This document shows, piece after piece, positions 59,129-64,000 of a stretch of DNA of 64,000 nucleotides. The notes under the pieces are model-generated. The model was not told the origin of the DNA. It saw nothing but the letters and a program-made list of their open reading frames with translations, and did no database searches. Each line of letters begins with the position of its first letter. Position 1 is the stretch's first letter. The DNA lies in contig OZ244956.1 in the NCBI GenBank assembly GCA_965222505.1, forward strand, positions 682,001-746,000, written 5' to 3'. The translations under genes and the position numbers were made by a program. Source of the stretch: G965222505 sp965222505 (GTDB taxonomy: Bacteria > Bacteroidota > Rhodothermia > Rhodothermales > DATKEJ01).

Positions 59129-59851
59129 TCAGCGAGCCATAGAGATATGGAGATGATCAGCCGTCCCAACGTGTCTAAGCGTTTTAAATCCCATGGCCCT
59201 AAAGTAGAAGGTGGTGAGGGCATTTCGGAGGTTGGAGCGGCCTCGGGTACGGAGGTCTACAGCATGGACGTAGCCGTCGGTTTGGCGGTAGTGCAGGGAG
59301 TTCTCCAGCGCAGGGAGACCCATTTTGGCATAATCGTCCGGGGTGCGTGCGGCATCGGTCACGACCAGTCCCCCATCAACCAGGATTAAGGTGCTCACAG
59401 CCATCCGGAGGGCGGGATGAAGTGCCGTGTAGGTATCCTGTACCGCAGGCGACTTGACGTTGGCCGAGGAGATGAACAGTACGGCATAGCCGCAGTAGAG
59501 CAAGACCAGGAGGAGGCCCCCCTTCAACACCCGGCCGACATGGACTTTGGCGTTCATCCGGTGGAGCAGGTAACCGGCATACCCCGCCAGGAGCAGTGCT
59601 GTGAGCAAGGCGCCCAGTCCCAGCCCCACCCATGCATTCAGCCCAACGTTTTGATCGAAATACACAGCCAACCGGATCAGCAGAATAAAAGGCAGCAAGG
59701 TGAAACCGATGATCTTTACACCCCCAAAGATGAGGCGTTTGAACCCAAAAGGTCTTTTCGGCTTGGCCGATGGCTTACCTTCCGGCTGGGCCGCAAGATC
59801 CTGAATGGACTTGAGGGCTTCATCTACAGATTTGAGCGCGGGGTCAGACAT
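59129..59851 (-). CDS. Membrane protein with C-terminal M15-peptidase-like domain
   Basis: 240 residues. The Lys/Pro-rich cytoplasmic N-terminus (PEGKPSAKPKRPFGFKR) is followed by three membrane helices: FTLLPFILLIRLAVYF, AWVGLGLGALLTALLLAGYA, and VLKGGLLLVLLYCGYAVLFI. The C-terminal about 100 residues contain LHYRQTDGYVHAVDLRTRG and a final TADHLHISM. The spacing His...HAVDL...HLHI matches the zinc site of M15/VanY-type peptidoglycan peptidases, whose usual pattern is SxHxxGxAxD and HxH. The resemblance is by eye. It would place a small cell-wall hydrolase on the periplasmic side. It is separate from its neighbours, 90 bp from the next gene. Confidence 0.6.
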   Translation of the reverse strand: MSDPALKSVDEALKSIQDLAAQPEGKPSAKPKRPFGFKRLIFGGVKIIGFTLLPFILLIRLAVYFDQNVGLNAWVGLGLGALLTALLLAGYAGYLLHRMNAKVHVGRVLKGGLLLVLLYCGYAVLFISSANVKSPAVQDTYTALHPALRMAVSTLILVDGGLVVTDAARTPDDYAKMGLPALENSLHYRQTDGYVHAVDLRTRGRSNLRNALTTFYFRAMGFKTLRHVGTADHLHISMAR

Positions 59852-59941
59852 GAATGTCTTTTGAGTGGACCAACAGGGTTCAACAGTTCCTTACGAACGG
59901 AACCCCTTCGCGTTTCAATGCGCCTCGTCTACATCTCCCGT

Positions 59942-60850
59942 CTACCACATTAGCACCATTTCAACCGGCAGGTGATCGGAGATTTTGCGGGCCTCACGGA
60001 GGGTGCGAAAGTGCCGGGTGAAATCGACAGGCGCACCGACAGCCGAAATCACGTCCTCCTTCTCGTAGAAAATGTTATCCAATCCTTTATGGAGGTGTTG
60101 GCCATTCTTACGGCGTTGTTTAAGCGTGGTTTTTCGACCCTGCAATAACGGCACATAACCTCGTTTACCCAGGGCCTCAAAGGCCGAATGATCATAACGC
60201 AGGTTGAAATCACCTAGAATTACCACTACATCATCCGGGTACAGGTCATGAATCCGGGCCAACAGTATAACCTCCCGGTGTGGTGAACGCCTGGAAGGGA
60301 CCGCATGAAAGGACGCAACCAACAGCGGTTTGCCGTGCTGTCTGAACCGCATCAAAAACGGCTCCCGCTCCACAGGATCGGCCAGTACAGGTTCCAACCA
60401 AGGCCGCCCCGTACGTCGTATCCGCGAGGGTTTCCACAGAAAGGCGTACCGCTCTGATGCATCACCGGAGGTCGGGTTGCTGATGACGTAATCCCACTGA
60501 CTCCCCCGTCGGCTCAGCGCATCTGCCAACCGGGCTACAGCCTGTGCACCCGCCGGCCCCGTTGAGACCTCCTGGATCGTGACGAGATCATAATCCCGGA
60601 CTAGATCCGCGATAAACCCCATCTCGAACGCATCCTTCGAGGCTCCGAAATTCTGAATATTCCAGGTCAACACCCGCACCTGGGAAGGTCCCGAGGCTAC
60701 CTTTGCATCTATCCATTGCTGGGTCCCCCACGGCAACGCCCCCAACGTCCACGCCCAATATCCCAGGCCAAGCACCCCTATGATCATAAGGTAGTGCCAG
60801 ACCCCGAGGAGACGGTTGTTATTGGTAATTTGTGATTGGTGATTGGGCAT
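59942..60850 (-). CDS. Endonuclease/exonuclease/phosphatase (EEP) family protein
   Basis: 302 residues. One N-terminal hydrophobic helix (YLMIIGVLGLGYWAWTLGAL) acts as membrane anchor or signal. The EEP core then has all family marks: VRVLTWNIQNFG (metal Asn), LVTIQEV (catalytic Glu), SFHAVPS, VVVILGDFNLRYDHSAF (Asp and Asn), and the C-terminal SDHLPVEMVL (Asp-His). It is close to DNase I-like nucleases, including secreted nucleases used for DNA scavenging. The Lys/Arg-rich insert GRKTTLKQRRKNGQHLHKG, followed by LDNIFY, could bind DNA. Phospholipid or phosphate ester substrates cannot be excluded. It is divergent from pepT across a heptad-repeat spacer. Confidence 0.85.
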   Translation of the reverse strand: MPNHQSQITNNNRLLGVWHYLMIIGVLGLGYWAWTLGALPWGTQQWIDAKVASGPSQVRVLTWNIQNFGASKDAFEMGFIADLVRDYDLVTIQEVSTGPAGAQAVARLADALSRRGSQWDYVISNPTSGDASERYAFLWKPSRIRRTGRPWLEPVLADPVEREPFLMRFRQHGKPLLVASFHAVPSRRSPHREVILLARIHDLYPDDVVVILGDFNLRYDHSAFEALGKRGYVPLLQGRKTTLKQRRKNGQHLHKGLDNIFYEKEDVISAVGAPVDFTRHFRTLREARKISDHLPVEMVLMW

Positions 60851-60909
60851 TGTTTATTTTTCTTCGCCCATAATCTACAAATTACCGATCACCAATCACT
60901 AATCATCAA
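60825..60909. repeat. Two opposed heptad runs (GTGATTG / TCACCAA types)
   Basis: The left run (60825-60852) contains GTAATTT, GTGATTG (twice) and GGCATTG. The right run (60875-60909) contains CTACAAA, TTACCGA, TCACCAA, TCACTAA and TCATCAA. They are complementary in character and can pair, and they end at the base before the pepT start codon. The left run overlaps the 5' end of the EEP gene. Confidence 0.8.
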
Positions 60910-62151
60910 TTGAACCCTCCGCTTCCTCAGGTGGCTGAACGTTTCTTGCGCTACGTCCAAATCGATACACAATCCGACCCGGATGCGACGACCACCCCAT
61001 CAACCGCAAAACAAAAAGACCTGAGCCGCCTGCTGGTTCAGGAACTACTGGACCTGGGCATCAGCGATGCCTACATGGATGAATACGGCTATGTGTTCGG
61101 TACCCTGCCCGGTACCCAACCAGATGCGGCGGTTTTGGCTTTGCTCGCCCATGTGGATACTTCATTCGACGAATCCGGCACCCACGTCAAGCCGCAAGTC
61201 CACCCGAACTACCACGGCGGGGTTATCGCCCTCCCCGGCGATCCGTCCGTGCGCTTAGACCCAGCCTCGGACCCGGCCCTGCTGGCCCATATCGGGCACG
61301 ACCTCATCACAAGCGATGGCACCACCCTCCTCGGGAGTGACGACAAGGCCGGGGTGGCCGTCATCATGCAATGCGCCGCCGATCTCTTGCATGACGAAGC
61401 GCCCCGCCCCACCCTGCGCCTCTGTTTTACCATCGATGAAGAAATCGGGCGAGGGGTCGACAAGCTGGACCTGGACGTATTGGGTGCCGAAGTGGCCTAT
61501 ACCCTGGATGGTAGCGGCACAGATAACCTGTCTGCAGAAACCTTCAACGCCGCCTCTGCCGATGTTCGCATTCAGGGGCGCATGGTGCACCCAGGGTATG
61601 CCGAAGGGATCATGGTCAATGCCTTGCGTATTGCCGCCGAATGCATCGCCGCCTTACCCGCCGATGAAGCTCCGGAGGCCACCTCGGGCTACGAAGGCTA
61701 CTATTATGCCAGCCGCATGCGCAGTGCCGAAGTGCATCAGGCCGAGGTACACATCCTCCTTCGGGATTTTACGGACGCTGGCATGCAACGCCGCAAGGAC
61801 GATCTCACCACCCTCATCGAATCCCTCCGCCTCAAGCACCCCGGTGCAAACATCTCGCTGGAAATCCGGGATCAGTACCACAACATGTACGGCTACATTC
61901 AGGACCGGGACCCCCGCACGATCACCTTTGCCCAGGCCACGGCCCATGAAATGGGGTTTGAGCTAGAGATGGAGCCCATCCGGGGTGGCACCGACGGTGC
62001 GCGCCTCTCTGAACGGGGCCTGCCCACCCCGAACCTCTTCACGGGCGGACATCAATTCCACAGCAAGTACGAGTGGAACACGGTGCAAAACCTGGAGCGT
62101 TCCCTGGCCTTCCTGAAACGCCTCGTTCGGTATTGGGGAGAGAATGGATGA
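60910..62151 (+). CDS. pepT: Peptidase T (aminotripeptidase)
   Basis: 413 residues, close to the usual about 408. The start is TTG at 60910, since no ATG or GTG precedes it in frame after the stop at 60871-60873. The codon directly follows a heptad run and has no Shine-Dalgarno. The M20 metal ligands and catalytic acids are all visible: ALLAHVDTSFDESG (His, Asp), TLLGSDDKAGVAV (bridging Asp), FTIDEEIGRGVDKLD (Glu pair), and TGGHQFHSKYEW (His). The lid/dimerisation domain has RIQGRMVHPGYAEG. It releases N-terminal residues from tripeptides in the cytoplasm. Confidence 0.94.
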   Translation: MNPPLPQVAERFLRYVQIDTQSDPDATTTPSTAKQKDLSRLLVQELLDLGISDAYMDEYGYVFGTLPGTQPDAAVLALLAHVDTSFDESGTHVKPQVHPNYHGGVIALPGDPSVRLDPASDPALLAHIGHDLITSDGTTLLGSDDKAGVAVIMQCAADLLHDEAPRPTLRLCFTIDEEIGRGVDKLDLDVLGAEVAYTLDGSGTDNLSAETFNAASADVRIQGRMVHPGYAEGIMVNALRIAAECIAALPADEAPEATSGYEGYYYASRMRSAEVHQAEVHILLRDFTDAGMQRRKDDLTTLIESLRLKHPGANISLEIRDQYHNMYGYIQDRDPRTITFAQATAHEMGFELEMEPIRGGTDGARLSERGLPTPNLFTGGHQFHSKYEWNTVQNLERSLAFLKRLVRYWGENG

Positions 62152-62274
62152 GCTAACCGTGTCGTTGACCTGGGCCGACCATGGTCACGATGCCGTGCGC
62201 GGCCAGGCCGTTTTCATGATTAGACCTTGAAGGGCGACCACAAGGATCGCCCCGGCCTTCGGATGCCTCTACAT

Positions 62275-62312
62275 AAAAAAAGGACCCCGGCGCTCGTCTC
62301 GCACCGGGGCCC
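62275..62312 (-). terminator. Rho-independent terminator of the TonB-receptor gene
   Basis: On the minus strand, GGGCCCCGG pairs with CCGGGGTCC (one mismatch) around a loop that can be extended by GC pairing, then seven T (62275-62281). It lies 26 bp after the receptor stop. This is the strongest classical terminator in the window. Confidence 0.85.
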
Positions 62313-62337
62313 TTGCGTTGAAACGCAGCGTTTGCCT

Positions 62338-64000
62338 TTAGAAGGAGTAGCGTACGCCGAACTGCATCAGCCAGCGTGAGCTGAACGTTCCGGCATCGAG
62401 GATCTGGTCGTCAAACATTTCCTGTTCGGTGGAAATGTTGTCCGGGTTGAAGTCGAGCCGATAGATTGGCGTAAAGTCGCCGTTTTCAGGATCGACGAAA
62501 CCACGGAAGTCAAGCAGGTGAAAACCCCCGTTGCTGCTGCTGGTGAACTTCCCGTAGCGCTTGCCCCAGTTTTTGTTGAGCAGGTTGCCGACGTTGAAGA
62601 TGTCCAGCGTCACTTCCAGCGTATTCGATCGACCGGCGAAGTTGGCTGAGAGTTCTTGCGACAGCTTCAGGTCGAAGATGTGCTCGAAGGGCAGGCGGCT
62701 GCCGTTGCGGTCCACATATTCGCCCCGGAGACCGGAGAGGTAGTTACTGCTGTTGACGTAGGTATCAAAGTCGGCAGCCTGTTGGGCGGCATCACCATCC
62801 CACGTGAAATCGCTTCCGCTGTTGGGAATGAACACCAGGCTAAAGTCACGTCCACCAGGTGCCCCTGCCATGCCACCGCTGTTGTCGATGGTGTAGGAGA
62901 AGGGCCGGCCCGTTTCGCCCGCATAGTAGAGTGAGAAGGTGGTGGCGAGATTATTGATGTATTGTGCCCGGTACGTCAACCCGGCGATGACACGGCTGCC
63001 GATGGCAAAGTCGGAGCGCGTCAGTTCCAGGTTGTTGGCCCCATTGACGTTCTCCATGCTGCGCCACAGCGTGTTGATTTGCGACGAGGTCCCATCGTTG
63101 ATCACCTGGCTATCGCCGTAGGTATAGGCCAGGTTGAAGAACAGATCGTTTTCGCCGAAGCGGGCTTGTTTCTGAACGCGGGCGGTTACGTCATAGGTAT
63201 AGCCTTCATCCGTATTGCCGACGCGGTGTACAGCGCTATAGCGCGGGTCGATGGCAACGTCCCCGAAGTATACTTCACGTCCTTCCGGGCCGTCCAGGTT
63301 CACGATGGTATTCGGGTTGAGGTTGACGTTCGTGACCAGTACGCCACTCAGCGTGTTCGTGTACTGCCCTTCAAGGGTGGCCAACCAGCCGTTCGGCAGT
63401 TGGTAATCCAGGCCGAGGCTCGTCCGGAAGACCCGCGGGTAACGGAAGTCTTCTTCGAAGATTTCCAAACGCCCACTGGGGATGTCGGACTGTCCAAAAT
63501 CAGAGCCAGTAAACGCATTCTGTGGATCGGCTACGAATGGAATCGGCGAGCCGTCGGGGAAGGTCCCGCCGAAGCGGAACACGAAGCCCGAGTTGGTGCC
63601 GTTGTTCAGGAACATACTGCCCGGCCACACAAAGGGTACACGACCCGTAAAAACGCCGAGGCCCCCACGCAGTTGCAGGGTTTGGTCACCGTTGACATCA
63701 TAGTTGAAGCCAAAGCGGGGCGAGATGTACGCGGCAGCAGCCGGGGTTTTACCCGGTTCGGCCCCGTTGAGGTCATAGAATTGCGAAATGTCCCGGATGG
63801 TGGTATCAAAGACGTCCGGTGCAAAGTTCGGATCACTCGTTACCTTCGGGACGTCTATGCGGATCCCACCGGACAGGCGCAACTGGTCATTGACCTGGAA
63901 CTCGTCCTGTATGTAGAAGCCAAGCTGATAGGCATCAAACGCACCAATGGCCTGGGTTTCATCTCCGGCGATGTTGTCTACGAGCGAGTAGCCCCGCTGG
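62338..64000 (-). CDS. TonB-dependent outer-membrane receptor (5' partial)
   Basis: The gene enters from the right edge. The frame is open to 64000 (QRGYSLVDNIAGDETQ, then YQLGFYIQDEFQVNDQLRLS), so the TTG at 63882 is not the real start. About 554 C-terminal residues are visible, all beta-barrel: alternating strands such as GWLATLEGQYTNTLSGVLV, FFNLAYTYGDSQVIN and RVIAGLTYRAQYINNLATTF, ending in the aromatic C-terminus WLMQFGVRYSF. The plug and carboxypeptidase-like N-terminal domain would lie outside. Such receptors import oligosaccharides, peptides or metal chelates with TonB energy. No SusD-like partner is downstream within the window, so it may belong to the non-Sus oar-type receptors. 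Confidence 0.88.
   Translation of the reverse strand, partial: QRGYSLVDNIAGDETQAIGAFDAYQLGFYIQDEFQVNDQLRLSGGIRIDVPKVTSDPNFAPDVFDTTIRDISQFYDLNGAEPGKTPAAAAYISPRFGFNYDVNGDQTLQLRGGLGVFTGRVPFVWPGSMFLNNGTNSGFVFRFGGTFPDGSPIPFVADPQNAFTGSDFGQSDIPSGRLEIFEEDFRYPRVFRTSLGLDYQLPNGWLATLEGQYTNTLSGVLVTNVNLNPNTIVNLDGPEGREVYFGDVAIDPRYSAVHRVGNTDEGYTYDVTARVQKQARFGENDLFFNLAYTYGDSQVINDGTSSQINTLWRSMENVNGANNLELTRSDFAIGSRVIAGLTYRAQYINNLATTFSLYYAGETGRPFSYTIDNSGGMAGAPGGRDFSLVFIPNSGSDFTWDGDAAQQAADFDTYVNSSNYLSGLRGEYVDRNGSRLPFEHIFDLKLSQELSANFAGRSNTLEVTLDIFNVGNLLNKNWGKRYGKFTSSSNGGFHLLDFRGFVDPENGDFTPIYRLDFNPDNISTEQEMFDDQILDAGTFSSRWLMQFGVRYSF

Noticed and set aside
1..64000. tRNA or rRNA genes
   Set aside because: Read for T-loop (GTTCGAATC-like) and acceptor-stem patterns in intergenic regions. 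None was convincing, though a covariance-model search would be decisive.

Overview
The window looks like a chromosomal segment of a marine-type member of the Bacteroidota/Rhodothermota group, most likely Rhodothermales. The evidence is moderately GC-rich coding sequence, secreted proteins ending in type IX secretion (T9SS) sorting domains, large kinase/kinesin-light-chain-TPR receptors paired with an ECF sigma factor, PVC-type heme dehydrogenase, DUF5916 and SusC/TonB-type outer-membrane proteins, and BamA-like barrels fused to periplasmic domains. Lineage is inferred from gene content only. No tRNA, rRNA or CRISPR array was seen.

Layout. 1-8.2 kb: a 5'-truncated Ser/Thr kinase-TPR protein, a heme c-containing lipoprotein dehydrogenase, and a second kinase-TPR protein fused at its C-terminus to a complete ECF sigma factor. 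8.2-10.7 kb: an orphan sugar-binding lipoprotein, a TerC membrane protein and a RHH/RelE toxin-antitoxin pair with a palindromic operator. 10.7-20.6 kb: a decaying region of T9SS-type beta-propeller, FG-GAP and ELWxxDG proteins. Its core is an IS21-family element (14524-17226) inserted cleanly, with a 6-bp target duplication, into the transposase gene of an IS630-family element (14042-17796). 20.8-31.9 kb: a LacI regulator, two 18-bp palindromic operators and a seven-gene catabolic operon: Gfo/Idh/MocA oxidoreductase, CoA-transferase, enoyl-CoA hydratase, two GMC oxidoreductases (the second frameshifted), aldehyde dehydrogenase and Na+/solute symporter. It ends in tandem hairpins.

32-41.6 kb: a phosphoesterase/kinase-like/barrel lipoprotein, DinB and LOG proteins, then protein quality-control genes (PpiC-type foldase, clpP, trigger factor) with a dead IS630-type transposase between tig and clpP. 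41.6-49.7 kb: a protease/propeller/barrel outer-membrane protein, a NatAB-like ABC exporter, small genes (one split by a homopolymer frameshift), ruvC and yebC. 49.8-58.9 kb: a DUF4097 protein, two DUF5916 outer-membrane proteins (the second internally deleted), and a BlaI/M56 (BlaR1-like) pair whose sensor protein carries DUF4097 and a long charged coiled coil instead of a penicillin-binding domain. 59-64 kb: a membrane protein with an M15-like domain, an EEP-family hydrolase, peptidase T and the 3' part of a TonB-dependent receptor.

Two patterns cross the window. First, intergenic spaces carry runs of degenerate 7-bp tandem repeats (heptads) of two flavours: GTGC/GCAC-type with GTAGAAC relatives, and GTGATTG-type. 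Second, several genes are broken by single-base homopolymer changes or internal deletions, mainly exported proteins and mobile-element genes.
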